Part shown: in pieces, positions 21,222 to 34,451 of the stretch
Position numbering within the stretch: position 1 is the first letter of the stretch
Layout of the letters: every line of letters begins with the position of its first letter
Assembly (NCBI GenBank): GCA_944989445.1
Contig: CALYLW010000122.1
Span: 124,001 to 188,000, forward strand
Source of the DNA: Ampullaceana balthica
Taxonomy: Eukaryota > Mollusca > Gastropoda > Lymnaeidae
Direction of reading: 5' to 3'
DNA: 64,000 bases
Position numbers and translations under genes: made by a program
The notes under the pieces: model-generated
Seen by the model: the letters and a program-made list of their open reading frames with translations, nothing else
Database searches by the model: none
Told to the model about the DNA's origin: nothing

Positions 21222-23280
21222 TCGGTAGATGCCCCTCATGGACGAGAAGGCTCAACAACTTTTGCCCCCCTTTAAAACTGTATTCAATTATTTTAAAAAA
21301 AAATATTACATGTTACATATGCACAAATGTTATTCAAGTTATTCTTTATTTTCCGAAATATTCAACTTATGTTTACCAATCAAAAGTTAAAAAATACCTT
21401 TACGCCATAAAATTCTCAGATCAAGATGTACGCATTTAAGGAGTTCTTTTCGGTGCTCGAGTGTCTTTTATTAACGCAATTCCCAAAGGAAATTGCGTTT
21501 ATAGATTAGAAATGTCTGGCCAGTCTTTTCGAGCTTTGAACAGAAACTCTTCCTTAACCATACCAGATAGAGGGTTCGGGTCTTTTGCAAATGTGTTAAG
21601 GAGGTTCCAAGTATGTGCACGGGCCAAAAAAATTACCGAAAAGGTTTATTGGATTTCCTGGAAATTTTTTTTAAAAAACGAAAAAATATCAGTACTTTGT
21701 CAATTTCTCGCCAACCATAACACCTATCGGGTTGAAACAAACGCCAAACGATAGCTAATCATATTTAGAACAATGTTGGAGAAGGAATTTTTTTCAAATC
21801 TCTTCTGGTTCGACTCCAGTAATTTTAGCAGCAATTTGTATATAGCAATTGTTTTGTTTACTCTCACAATTATTGATTTGAAATGACTTTTAATGTAATC
21901 TAGAATGATAGTTAATGGGTTTTCCCCGCTTTGCGAATGTTAGACTTTAGCGCGGTGCGGATTATGACACATTCTTGGTGTGACTCTAGAATGATTTCCC
22001 TTGAGGAAAAAAAATCGGAAATTCTTTGTTGGAAATTACAAATACTCATTGGAGTTTTTATTACTTGTTTATTCTATTATTGATTATTTCGATTTCATAA
22101 GCTTCGTTGCTTCCAAACTAACTTCAAGGTAATCCCTAAAAAAAATTAAATATTTAAATTTTAAAAAAATTCCAGCAAATCGACATATGTAACGTTATGA
22201 GAGTCCCCTTTAGCAAACTTTAAATATTATGCCTTAATTTTCCAATTGTTTGGACATTTTCGTGTGGTTTTTTAATCTTAAATATATCTCAGCATCGTAA
22301 TGATTTAAAATTTCCTCACTAAGAAAATATTATGAAGCACTTCGAAGAAGCCTGATCATTGAGGAATTCAACTGCATCATTTGAATTTGGATTTCTGAAA
22401 TGACTGCATCTGAATCACCATAAAACAGCTGAATTACCATGCAGCTAGCAGTCAAATAATCTTGTGGTTTATTTTTAGAGGTGGTTTATTGTTGGAAGCA
22501 AAAATTGATTGCTTTTTATAACTTCTGCTTCTAGAGTCTACAATCTAGACACTTAAGAGTAGAGCTCTTTGAGATTTTAAGCCAGATTTATATATTTTAA
22601 AAAAAATTGTTTGATATTTTCCAAATTTTAGTGTGAAAAAGAGTTAGCAACAAATTTTTTGAGAGAGCTAAAATAAGAAAACGAACTTTCTATGAATTGA
22701 AATGTGTTGTTTTTCTATAACCACTGGCTGGGGGGGGGGTCAATTAAAAAATATATATATTGTCTACAAGAGGATGATGCACTATGTCTGATTTCATTCC
22801 AAAAGCAGGAGCTAAAACATATCTTAATTTTTACCACTCCGACGTTAATGTAGTTTGAGTTAATAATTTAAAAGTTAAAGATTGATTATTTTTATGTCAC
22901 GCACCGTCACGTAATTGTACTATTATCTATAATGTTTCCTTAATAAATTTTGGAGAAACAGTTATCTAAGAAATGTCAAAAGTTTGCACCTTAATTTTTA
23001 TTATTTTCTTAATATTCAAAGAGTCATGTTTCATTTCCACCATAAAATTGTGTAATTATTTATTTAAATGATTTAAGTGTATACTTTTGGTAATTAGAGT
23101 GTCCAAAGTCAAGGGTCACGGTTCATCGTCAACACTAGTATGTATTTTCATTTCTGATAGATATCAACATGTAAAATTCTAAAGTACAGTGAATAATAAA
23201 ATTCACGTACACTCTAAATCAGTAAATAATTAATAATCAAGTACCCACGTCGTACAAGTCAGATTGTAATTGTTGGTAAT
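21222..23280. other. AT-rich spacer between two LINEs
   Basis: No coding exon or clear repeat boundary recognised in about 2 kb. The open frame at 21461-21754 has no recognisable domain. Confidence 0.45.
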
Positions 23281-23283
23281 TAG

Positions 23284-24600
23284 TTGATAAAATTAGTAGA
23301 CCCTGGTAATTACAGGCCTGTATCACTTACTAGTACTAGTATCACCTGTAAATTCTGTAAATTACTAGAACACATAATATATAGTAGAATAGTTAACCAC
23401 CTTGACAAATATAATGCCCTATGCCCACATCAACACGGCTTTAGAAAAAACAGATCATGTGAAACACAATTAATAGGTTTAATAGATGAACTATCAAAAG
23501 GATTGGACAAAAATGATCAAATAGATACAATATTACTAGACTTCTCAAAAGCATTTGACAAAGTTCACCACCTTAGTTTACTTACAAAACTTAACTACTT
23601 TGGAATCTCAGGTTCCTTACATCACTGGATCCAAGACTTCCTTTTGGGCAGGGAGCAAACTGTAATAATTAATGGATCTAAATCTGCACCAATAAAGGTT
23701 AACTCAGGAGTTCCACAAGGAACTGTTCTAGGTCCCTTACTCTTTTTAATTTATATAAATGATTTACCCAACAACATCTCAACAGGTACAAAAGTTAGGC
23801 TATTTGCTGATGATTGTATAATCTATAGAACAATTAAATCAGAACAAGATAGCAAAATTTTACAAAAAGACTTAGATGAATTGATAAAATGGGAAACTAA
23901 CTGGAGTATGTCTTTCCATCCAGAAAAGTGTCAACTGTTAAGAGTAACAAAGAAAAAGAAACAAATAAATTCAAAATATTACATTCATGGAAAAGAACTG
24001 ACCCAAACTAAAGATGCAAAATACTTAGGAGTCTTAATAAATGAGAAACTATCATGGAATCCCCATGTCAATGAAGTTATTAAAAAATCAAACAAAACCT
24101 TAGGCTTTATAAAAAGGAACTTTAACAAATGTAATAGAGATATAAAACTAAAATGCTACCTCACTTTGGTGAGACCTGCACTAGAATATGCATCTTCTGT
24201 ATGGGACCCATCCACCAAAGAAAACATTGATAAACTAGAACAAATTCAAAAAAGAGCTGCCAGATTCATTACTGGAGAATATTCGAAACTGACAAGAGTA
24301 ACACCATTAGTTAAATCATTAAACCTTGAAACACTAGAGGATAGAAGAACCAAGAGCAAAGTAGTAATCATACATAAAGCAATTAATTCTAATTTAGAAA
24401 TACAACACAAAGATAACTTAATACAACCCTCAGATAGACATAAGGATAAAAACACCTTTCTTATTCCGTATGCAAGAACAAACACATACAAGTTTTCCTT
24501 CTTCCCGTCCGGAATTCGGGCGTGGAATGGGTTGCCTGAAGAATCCAGGAAAACCAACACTTTATCAACATTTAAATCTCTAATAAAAATGCAGGACTAA
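23284..24600 (+). pseudogene. 5'-truncated CR1/Jockey-like LINE reverse transcriptase
   Basis: The frame starts inside the RT domain (GNYRPVSLTS), so the endonuclease and N-terminal RT are missing. It then reads intact through HGFRKNRSCETQL, LLDFSKAFDKVHH, GVPQGTVLGPLLFLIYINDL, LFADD and AKYLGVLINEKLSW to the C-terminal FFPSGIRAWNGLPEESRK, typical of the CR1/L2/Jockey group. 5' truncation is normal for target-primed reverse transcription. The first ATG here is only an internal methionine. The 438-codon frame has no stop. Confidence 0.85.
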
Positions 24601-24685
24601 ACACAAACCATAGATAAGCGTAGGACGCAATAATCTTCTGTATAGAAGGAGCGTCTGTAAACAGATAAGATAAGATAAGATAAAG
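24601..24685 (+). mobile_element. 3' tail of the CR1/Jockey-like LINE, with hairpin and (GATAA)n
   Basis: After the stop comes GACGC (24624-24628), AATAAT, the stem CTTCT-GTAT-AGAAG, then GCGTC (24651-24655), so two nested stems form, followed by repeated AGATA units. The same block ends the SINEs at 54485 and 61030. Reverse transcriptases of stringent-type LINEs recognise such tails. Confidence 0.75.
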
Positions 24686-24689
24686 ATAT

Positions 24690-25003
24690 AAATATATAAT
24701 TATATTTATATGCCTGTTTATAAATTTAATATAATTTATAATATTTATAATAATTATATTATAATTTATATTAATAATAATAATTATTAACTAATTACTA
24801 TTATAGTTTAACTATTTATTAGTATTTAATTTATTTATTACTATTAATTACTATTTAAAATTTATTATGACTATTTTAGTACTATTACCGTATTATTATT
24901 AGTTTAGTATTAGTCTAATACTATTATTAGTATTAGGCATTTAGTTTAAGTTTATTTAATAGTGGTTAATAAATATGAATAATAATTGAATAATAAGTAA
25001 TAC
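24690..25003. other. AT-rich low-complexity stretch
   Basis: Almost pure A/T made of TATT/ATTA/TAGT words; no gene. Confidence 0.7.
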
Positions 25004-25249
25004 TAAGGGCCTTCCATAAAGTATGTCACGCTCCAAAGGGGGGTGGGGGAGGGGGTGTAAGAAAGTGGGACACTTTGACTTTGTGACAGGGGGCTGAGGG
25101 GGGGGGGTCAGGCCATGTGTGATGTCACACATTTGTTTATTTTTATTTTTTTCTAAATTATTTATATTTTTTAGTAGAATTTAAATAGCTTTAAAAATAA
25201 TTTTCAACAATTTTGTGAAACATTAGAATTAGTTTTATGTCAAAATAGC

Positions 25250-25850
25250 ATGAAATGCGTATCTCCTGAATGTGTTGTTCACAAATCTGAATTGGATGCA
25301 GCAGGACAGATATCGAAGGATCAGGAATGGTTTGACAATCATCTTCGCACCAGCCAATATTACACTCAAATTGTGAAATATCAGGACATAAAATGTTGCG
25401 ACAAAGTACGAAGCTTATCTTTCAATGTTTTACCTTCAGAATTACTCCGTCTCAAATCCCAATCAACCAAACAATTGATGGACTCAAAGCTTCAGAAAGT
25501 GAAGATGCAGATTCTCTAAATTTCCTTCCTTGTTTGTACCAAAAACTCTCAAATTTGATGACATTATACCAAGATCAACAGGAGTTTTAAAAGTACAACC
25601 TTATGATTACCAGCTTATTTTATCGACTTTGCAAAGTATGTCACTTATATTTTGCCTCACAATCAATGTTGAAGAAACATACAGGACAACACAGAGCTCG
25701 GGCTCAGGAGAATGTGCCCACCCAAACTGTTCAAGAATCAACTCCGATAAAACGCATCCGTCCTTAGAGAATTGCTTCTAGAAGGCAAAGAGAACCAATT
25801 GCAGTTATTTCCAGAAGAGAAAATGCACATACAGAGGCTGTTGAGTGGCT
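25250..25850 (+). pseudogene. Decayed ORF with a C2H2 zinc finger inside the Harbinger-like element
   Basis: The first frame (25250-25519) reads KCVSPECVVHKSELDAAG and EWFDNHLRTSQYYTQIVKY. The reading then moves between frames, with VPKTLKFDDIIPRSTGVLKV in the frame near 25530. At about 25630-25695 a finger appears (CKVCHLYFASQSMLKKHTGQ, with a closing H), followed by a basic stretch. The pieces look like one protein broken by frameshifts. I do not recognise the family beyond the finger. Confidence 0.5.
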
Positions 25851-26380
25851 AGATGAGTACGAGTTGATCTATCTGCAATAATCCTTCCAGGAAACGATGA
25901 TGGTGAAAGATTGATGTCAGTCGTAACTATGGATGAACACTTCACTTCACCGTTGTAAGATGATGTCCAGTGAATATTTTTGAATGAAACATAATTCATT
26001 GGACCATAATAAACAGATTCAATATAGCACAAAAGTTGGTCACATAATTTGTCAATCTAGTCTTTTTTTAGTCAAATTGTTTTGTTTCCTTTTTATTATT
26101 TAATCTCTGGTTGAGGTCAAGTTTCGCTAATCTACTTCTTATCCTGTGTCAATAGAATGCACAATCGGAAGATTATCTAAAAATTGACCTCACCCATTGT
26201 AAATGAAAAGGTAGCAGACAAATGATGTGTATTATATATTTGTCAAGTCTAATTTTTGCTATTTTTGTTTTCAAATTTGATCTAGATTGAGTTAATGTTT
26301 CATTGAATAACTATGACAACTGTTGACAATTAACTATTCTACTATTAAAGTTATTTTAATAATCTGATAGTTCTTTTAAG

Positions 26381-26620
26381 TGGGGGCGTACGGGATTACG
26401 GCTCCAGCTCCGGCAAATCTGGCTCCGGCATGATTTCACTTCATAAATCCGGCTGGCCGGTAGCTCCCTAATTTATATATATATTCATAATGGCTCGGGA
26501 TAATCCGGAATCCGGCCATTTTAACAAATCTGGTTCCGGCTGCAGCTGGATTTCACTTCATAAATCCGGCCAAATTAAGCTCCGGCCGGATTTCAAAATT
26601 TTGAATCCGGTACATCCCTA
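26381..26620. mobile_element. 240-bp hAT-type MITE with perfect 8-bp TSD
   Basis: Ends are TGGGGGCGTACGGGATT and the reverse complement of TAGGGATGTACCGGATT. The TSD CTTTTAAG is at 26373-26380 and 26621-26628. The interior consists largely of repeated TCCGGC / GCCGGA words, many as inverted copies. It is nested in the Harbinger-like element. Confidence 0.85.
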
Positions 26621-26819
26621 CTTTTAAGTGGAAATTTTATAGTTTAAACAGTATAATAGTGAAGTGTATTTTAAGTATTACATAAAATATTTTAATTAGG
26701 TGTTAATTAAAACTATTTTTCGAAAGTGTGACGTACTTTAGGGGGGGGGGTCCCAAGATTTGTGACAGGGGGGAGGGGGGTCAAAAATAGCGTGACGTAC
26801 TTTATGGACGGCCCCCTAA

Positions 26820-27480
26820 TTACTAACTTAACTGTAGTATTAGTTGTCATTGTTATTTATTATTATTAGTATTACACTTAGTCATGACATGAGTCATAGT
26901 CTTAGTCTTAGTACTCTTACTGAACTTACTCTTAGTTATTAGACTAACTAACTAATAAATTATAGTTACAGTTATAATTAGTAGTAGTACTTCATACCCA
27001 AGTAAGTAAAATGTTAGAAAAATGTAGTAACAAGACCAAACATGAACTGAATTATTGGCATCTTCTTATATTTTATTTACGTCTGTCCTAAACTTTAAAA
27101 ATAAATTATAAAATTAATAATAAGAGCCATTACCAACAACCCCTTGGTTTTTCTTTCTTAGGGAAGGTGACTCGATGACGATTGACATTTTCTAAGTTTT
27201 AGACTTAGCTCATCACACTTTGATTTATTATAACTTTTGAAAGGAGCTTTTGCTTTCAACAAAATAAATTGATTTGGGTTATACAATGAATTAAAAACAA
27301 CTTGAAGTTAACCACTATACACTTGAGCCCCCAAGAAATTTAGATTATGCTATTTATCTACATACCGATCAATAAGAATATAATCCTTCACTGCTCGAAC
27401 ACAAAACTTCCATACAAATGGTACCAGCGTGGTCGACAAAATTTACCCTCTGCGTCACTGATGACAAATTACACAAATAT
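26820..27480. other. AT-rich spacer upstream of PEX5
   Basis: TAGT/TTAG-rich low complexity to about 27000, then unremarkable AT-rich DNA. No exon seen. Confidence 0.5.
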
Positions 27481-27484
27481 TCAA

Positions 27485-27605
27485 AAATGGGTGACGTAAA
27501 ACACAAAAAGCCATCGTCATCGCTTACGCCCGTACAGAAAAACTGAAACGGTATTTGCGATTTTTTTTCGACATGCGCAGAACAATGCACGAACGGCTAT
27601 CGAAG
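27485..27605 (+). promoter_or_regulatory. Candidate PEX5 promoter / first-exon region
   Basis: A GC-richer island with a CRE-like GTGACGTAA (about 27491) and a CATGCGCAGA motif resembling an NRF1 half-site (about 27572). It lies 0.7 kb upstream of the first coding exon. That exon starts at 28290 after an intron acceptor (TCTTTACAG), so an untranslated exon must lie upstream. Placement is an inference. Confidence 0.3.
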
Positions 27606-28307
27606 TACCTAGAATTAGTAATTAGAGTTAGACTAGACCAGGGGTGGCCAGACCTGTAGTGACTGAGACTGAGAGCCATTTTAGAATATACAAAAAATGT
27701 TGCAGCATTGAAATTGAAGCACTATGGATCATTAATCCTGCCTTGGAAATCTAACAGTTACTGTTAAATTTAATTTATTTTTTGGGGAAATTATTTAGGC
27801 CTATCTTATTCTAATTCAAACAGATGAAATACAGATGCTCTCTTTTCACTTTACTACACATAAATTGCTTCTTGCTTGGCCTGTGAACTGCTTACGTTGT
27901 TATTCTTATCGAAACTGTCCCTCCCCCACTACACGTTTTTTATTATTAATGTTGCTGAGTGAAAAAAAAAGGAGTGTCATGCAGTTTGGGCCGCGTTATT
28001 TTCTTTTATTTCACAAGCTAATCTACTTCTTACATAATAAAATGTTAGTCTAAAAGTTATTTACTTGTGATGAGCTAAAAGAAATTAATTTTTTCATGCT
28101 TGGGGAATGACCAACTGACATATATAGGACTCCCGCAGAATGAGACTCCCTGGGGTGATATTGAGACTGAAAAGTGTCTTTGCCTTAGCATCCATTCTGA
28201 TTCTAATCTGTTTCAAATGTTTAAATCTTCACTTGAAATAATTGTTCACAGCTTGGCCCAATGAAACCAAACTGACTCTATCTTTACAGAGTATTTCCTT
28301 TTGAACC

Positions 28308-31004
28308 ATGGCAGGGAGAGGATTGGTGGAGGCGGAGTGTGGTGGGCCAAACTCTCTAGTAAAGCTCTCTTCACACTTTATTCAAGATCGGGGTTTGAAG
28401 CAGGTGAGTAAAGTCTTGTAAATTTTGTCTGTTTCAACAAATATTTTGTCAATAAATTAGACTTGTATTTTTAAATCCTTTATATTAACTCGTGGTGTCT
28501 GCGGCCGACCGACCGACCTTGCTTGCTTGCTTGCTTGTCGCCAAAACTTTTGATCGATTTTTAACCCACTTGCTCGCAAGATAGCGAGCTGAAATTTTGC
28601 AGGCAGTTTCGTACCGATGATAAAAACAATGTATCAAAATTTCAGATCGATCGCATGTACCGTAATTAAATTATTGATTTTTTAGATTATTTTATTTATT
28701 CCTATGTATCATGCTATTTTTTGAGATAGAGCGTCGCGGTGCGTATTATATTGAACAACCTTTCTGTCGCGCAATAAGGTGCGTATTTTATTGACAGCTC
28801 TTTTTATAAACATATTCCTGATCGGTGCGCATTATATTAAACATGTTTTACGACACAACTGCAATTTTGTATTTCTGGATGGTCTGGCGCTGCGTATTAT
28901 AATGAACATTCTTTTAATTACTTCTCGTACATAAAGGATTTATAGTCAAAAACTTGGTTTTTTACGGGTTTTTCTTATTAAATGTTAAGTGGATTTTTTG
29001 TTACCTTTTACAGTAAAAATTTAAATACTTGCTAGCAGGATCTATAAAACATAAACATAAAATTTAAATATTTGCCAGCAGGATCTCTAAAATATAAACA
29101 TAAAATTTAAATACTTGCTAGCAGGATCTATAAAATATAAACATTAAATTTAAATACTTGCCAGCAGGATCTATAAAATATAAACATAAAATTTAAATAC
29201 TTGCTAGCAGGATCTCTAAAATATAAACATAAAATTTCAGCTTGGGAGGTTGAAAAGAAACATTGTTGTTGTGAGACAGGGATATCTTGTCAAAACTCTT
29301 TATTATAAATGTAAAAGGTGACATATTTTTTATAAACTAAAAAAACGTGAATTATATTTTGAGTTATGTCAGTTACAGTAAATGTATAAAATATAAACAG
29401 GGTATGAGTTAGCCTGACAGGACGTAACAAAACAGCGAACATTTTGGCAAAGAGCCTTCCTCAACGAACAAAAAGTACACAAATAAAACATATATAACGA
29501 AAGAATAAAAAAAACTTAGCTGCGGTGAGATCCAATTAGTCCAGTAGAGAAATGCAGTCTCACATTATATGTCAGTTACAGCAGCTAGAAATAGAAATCT
29601 TTTGAAAACTAATTTTTTATGTGGAAAAAAACCAACAAAACTGCTGGTTACAATTACAAAAAAGCTTTTTTAATTACTCACTGCTTCGAGGTAAAAGAAT
29701 AATAAAGAATATGTGTTTACCTTTTACAGGAAGGTTATGGAGCCACTGGTAGGTTCCCACCACAAAAGCCATATGAGGTAGGTTTCATTTTTTTCGGGAC
29801 CATATGAGGCAGGTTTCATATTATTGGGGACCATATGAATTAGGCTATACTGATTTGAAATAATGTTGTTTATGCCTTACGATCTTGTTTTTTTTATTGA
29901 TTTGAAACAAATTTGTTATACAATTTAAGGTAGGTTTCATATTGTTTGGTAACTGCTGGAAATTTCGGAGCAAATTTTAATCATATCATAGCCCATTGTG
30001 ACACCAGAGCTCTGATTTGCTTGTTGTTTTTTTCTCTTGTAGTATTCACGGCCAAAACTACATCAGTATGGGAAAAAAAAAGATTAGTCTATATGCAACC
30101 TTAAGTTTAATTTCACACAGCTGAAACGATGAGTCATCAAGATTTAGGTTCACTTATTTTTCATTCAGATAAAACTGAATAAATTGTTTGTGTTCACAGA
30201 TCAACAGAACACTTGGTCAAATTTCTACAGATGAGGTATGTGTTTAACTTTCTTTAAAATGATCAAATATATAAAAATAAAAGTGACTCATTTTAAAAAA
30301 AAATGTTATCTTTCAAGCATTGGTTTAAAACCGATGAAGTGCAATACAAAAGTTTATTTAGGGGCCACATTTTCTTTGTCTCTCCAACATTTTGCTAGTA
30401 AACATTTTATGGGGATGTATTTAAATATTACAGATGAATATAGAATGATTGTATTTAATAAATTTATATTATAATATTCAATCAGTTTATTTTATTTTGG
30501 ATGTCTTTTTGAAATTGGAGTCTCAATAATAATTTAATTTTTCAATGCGTCCACACTCGTGAAAGGGATATACACCGCTCCTTTAGTGATACTGTTAAAT
30601 TTACTCTCTCATCTTTCTTTTTTTAATAAGAAAATGCATTTGAATTGATTTAAATCAAAGTTATTTTCCCAGCCAAGTTTGAAGATGAAAAAAAATGAAG
30701 ATAAAAATCAATGACATTTATGAGACTAAAGTGTTACCCAGTTCCCATTTATGTCACAGAAATGTGTTTGTTTGTTTAAAAAAAATATATATTTCATTTC
30801 TCCAGCTGGTCAGTGAATATCTCTCAAGCCACCAGACTGCGATGGCACCGCAAACATTCCACATGGGAAGCCTCCTCCAGGAGATGAGGGAGATAGAAGG
30901 TGCTGAAATGATTCATGCCCCACAGCGAGGTAAAGAGTGCAAAGGCACTGCCCCTAAAGATAACGTGCAATTTGGGACAGTTGTAAAATAACTTATAAAG
31001 TAGA

Positions 31005-31054
<50 letters not shown>

Positions 31055-34000
31055 TAGTAGACCCGTCGTGCGTTGCAACGATCAAAGTAAAAAGGAATAA
31101 ATTTAAAGAAACCAATGAGTGGTATGTTTAAAAAAAATTCTGAAGAAATCTTCGTGGAAGTGTGAAAAAAAAACCAAGTTTCATAGCAAACGGATAAATA
31201 AATTAATAATTAAATAGCGTACAAAAGAAGAAACTATATTAAGGGCCCCGGTCCCAAAATGAGTGATATTATATTTTTTTTTATTGCCATTGTACTCATT
31301 TCTTAAACGTTTAAGATTTTATTCACTATTCAGTCATTAACAATCTTGACAAATAATGACACATGTATCCATTATTATACAAATTGAAATGAACAGATGT
31401 TTTGAACTTTATATCTTGCCCAGAATGGGCCCTGGGGCCCTTAATGTTGTTTTTATCTATTGTACTCAATATATATTCCTCAATATCGTGTAAAATTGAA
31501 TAGGGAATACAATGATTAAAGTTCAGTAAAAAGACTTTTTCGAAGGAATGGAAATTAAGAGTTCAGTGCCCTATAGTAATATAGGCTCTTAAGTTTTTAT
31601 ATTCTAAGTTTTGTCAAAATCCAGTTTTTTCTCAGTATCTAACTCTAAAACTACTTTTTATATACCTACAATAGGGGGAAAATAGCATTAAGGGGTCCTG
31701 GCCCATTCGGTGCAAGAGGTCAATTTCAAAAACATGTTCATTTTAGTTCATTTTTATTGTGGCTATATTTCTCAAGCTCTTTAAAAAGTAATAGGAAAAA
31801 TATCTTAAACATATACGAAAAAAGATATGTGGGGCCCCGGCCACGAAGATATTGGCATTAGAAGTGCAGTGTCTATAGTATTTTAATATAGGCTACCAAG
31901 TTTATGTGTGCAAAGTTTGGTGAAGATCTATTCATTTACTAAGTAGCTAACGTAGAAACTATTTTTTATATAGCTCATATAAGATAAAAACGACATTAAG
32001 GGTCCCAGAGCCCATTCGTATGAGAAACAGAGATATGCCATTTTACCGCGTGAGTTGTTTTCACTTAATGCAGTGCCTTTTAACATAAACTTACTATTCA
32101 AAAGATATGACTTATTAAATAATGATTCTTGCCGACCATAATAACTAAATTTACAATTTCATTCACACTTGTACAAAATTAACGTAACTTATATGTTTTC
32201 CGAAAGAGCTCTACCACCCTCGTCACTCAAAAAATTAATATATAATTACGAAACTACATCGTATCACAATTGTAAGTTATATGATATTTCTAACCACGTC
32301 TATGAGATAAAGAACATGTTGCACTATCCCTTTAAAAGACAAAAGCTATTTGACTCATAGCGCAAATAAACAAAATTATAAATGTACTTTCTAAAATACT
32401 CTTTTTTTTAAAAAACGGTCGTATTAAAATGATATAAAAAATGTGCACACCATATTTAGACATATAGAAAGCTGGCCGCATAAAATAAAGTCTTGTTATA
32501 AAGCAAATGTACTGGACCAAAATAACTCTTCATTTTGACGTATTCATAATCGTCAAAACAGGGAAATAATATTTAACATTTTTATGTCTCTATATTTTAC
32601 GATTTATATTTACGGTTTATAAGCAATGTGTATAATTTCAAAAAGGAATCTTTTTTTTTGTTCCCTATTTCGGATAAGGCATCATATTTTGTAAATTATA
32701 TTCAATGCACACACACACACCAGATTTTATATCTGAAAAATAAAATACATTAAAAAAAAAGATTCAACCGTCTGTTAATAAGCGCATCTTAAAATGATTA
32801 AAAGGCCATTTTAGAAATGGCCTATGCTATTCTGAATACAAAGGAATGAACATAAAAACATATTCAATTCGCAATTCATATTAATTAAGCGTTTTCAGGA
32901 TCACTTCATTAAATTTAGTCAACTTTTGTTAATACGTTCGGAAGCGAAAGTTTATAATGTATAGTGTATATAAAGCTTAAGTAAACAGTTTAAAAGTGTA
33001 CGTTTATTTGACATAGGCCATCACTTTCAACATAAAATAAACTCGCTACATCTATGGTTTTTAATTAAATGTTGAGTTATGAATTAAATTTTTAAAAATC
33101 CCAATTTTATTCATTGCATGTATAATATTAATACAATGCATCGTGAAAATAATTTAAATAAAATAATTTAAACGCATATCTAATATATAAAGCTCAGTTG
33201 ATATTTTTATGTTTGTTTGTTTGTATCCATTAAAAAAAGGCCACTGCTTTGTTGACATTTTTCCAAAAGATCTCTGCCACTGTCGTCACTAAAAAAGCTC
33301 TTATATATTTACGACACTGCAATGTAACACAATTGTAATTAATACAATATTTGCAACAGCGTCTATGAGATAAAGATAATAAAGATAAATAAAAAAAATT
33401 AGGCTATATTCCTAATTTAAAAAAAGAAACAAAACAAATCAATTTAATGTTAAAAATGCATGTGAAACCATCACAATAATCGATTTTAAAAATGGCCTAT
33501 GTTAATCCATCATCAAAGGAATGAACATAACATATTCAATTCGCAATACAAAATAATTAAGCGTTTTCAGGATCACTTTATTTAGTTTAATCTACTTATG
33601 TTAATAAGTCCGGTAGCCTAAGTTTAAATAGTATAAGTGTATAGGTTATGTAAAAGACAACAGCTTATGTAAAAGACAAACAAAATATAAATGTTATATT
33701 AATAGGACACAGCTAAATTTAAGATGCATACACGAAAATGTGCGCACAGCAATCAGGCGATAAAAGATTTTAAAACGTGCACCACTAAAAATGAAGCCTT
33801 GAAAAAAATACTGACACAATTATTACATAAATAGGTTTTTCATTAAATGTCGAGTTATGGAACAGAAAATAATTAAAACAAATTCGCAATTAAATTTAAA
33901 CGTGTAAACAATTAAATCTAATGCATCGTGTGGCAGTTGTAATTAAATATGTTTACGTGTCTATCTAATATATAGAAAGTAACAGTAAAGAAAATGACAA

Positions 34001-34402
34001 TTCTTTTTACTACACAGCTCAAATTATGAAGCGTACACGAAAATGTGCGCACCGTAATTAGACATTATAATATTTTTTCAAATGCGCACGGCTGAAAATA
34101 AAGTATTGGCATTGGGGAAAAAAAACGTCACCAAAAGTAACTCGCTTTGAACGGCATTTGAACGTCCGCGTAAATTTGTTCAATACAGAAATGAGGTTAA
34201 ATTTTTTATTCTTTGTCTCTGCATTTTCTGATTATTTAATTTACGGCATTCGGGCAAAAGGGACAATTACAAAAAACTAACTTAAAACCACCTTCAGGGT
34301 AAAAGGAACCGTCCTGCCAAATTTGGTCCCCGTCCGTCATTTGGTTTTTCCGTGATTGTCTAACAGAAAGTCGAAAAGTGAAACATACAAACAAATGAGC
34401 TT

Positions 34403-34451
<49 letters not shown>

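Larger units (their letters stand above)
25007..26816. mobile_element. Harbinger-like DNA transposon, decayed
   Basis: The left end is GGGCCTTCCATAAAGTATGT; the right end reads, inverted, GGCCGTCCATAAAGTACGTC. TAA flanks both ends (25004-25006, 26817-26819). A 3-bp TWA target and G-rich ends fit PIF/Harbinger. Both ends continue into G-rich subterminal blocks with GTGACAGGGGG. At 1810 bp it has no recognisable transposase, holds remnants of another ORF and contains a nested hAT MITE. Confidence 0.6.

Noticed and set aside
27639..27700. CAGGGGTGGCCAGACC, like a hAT end
   Set aside because: No matching inverted end or target duplication found downstream, so at most a fragment.
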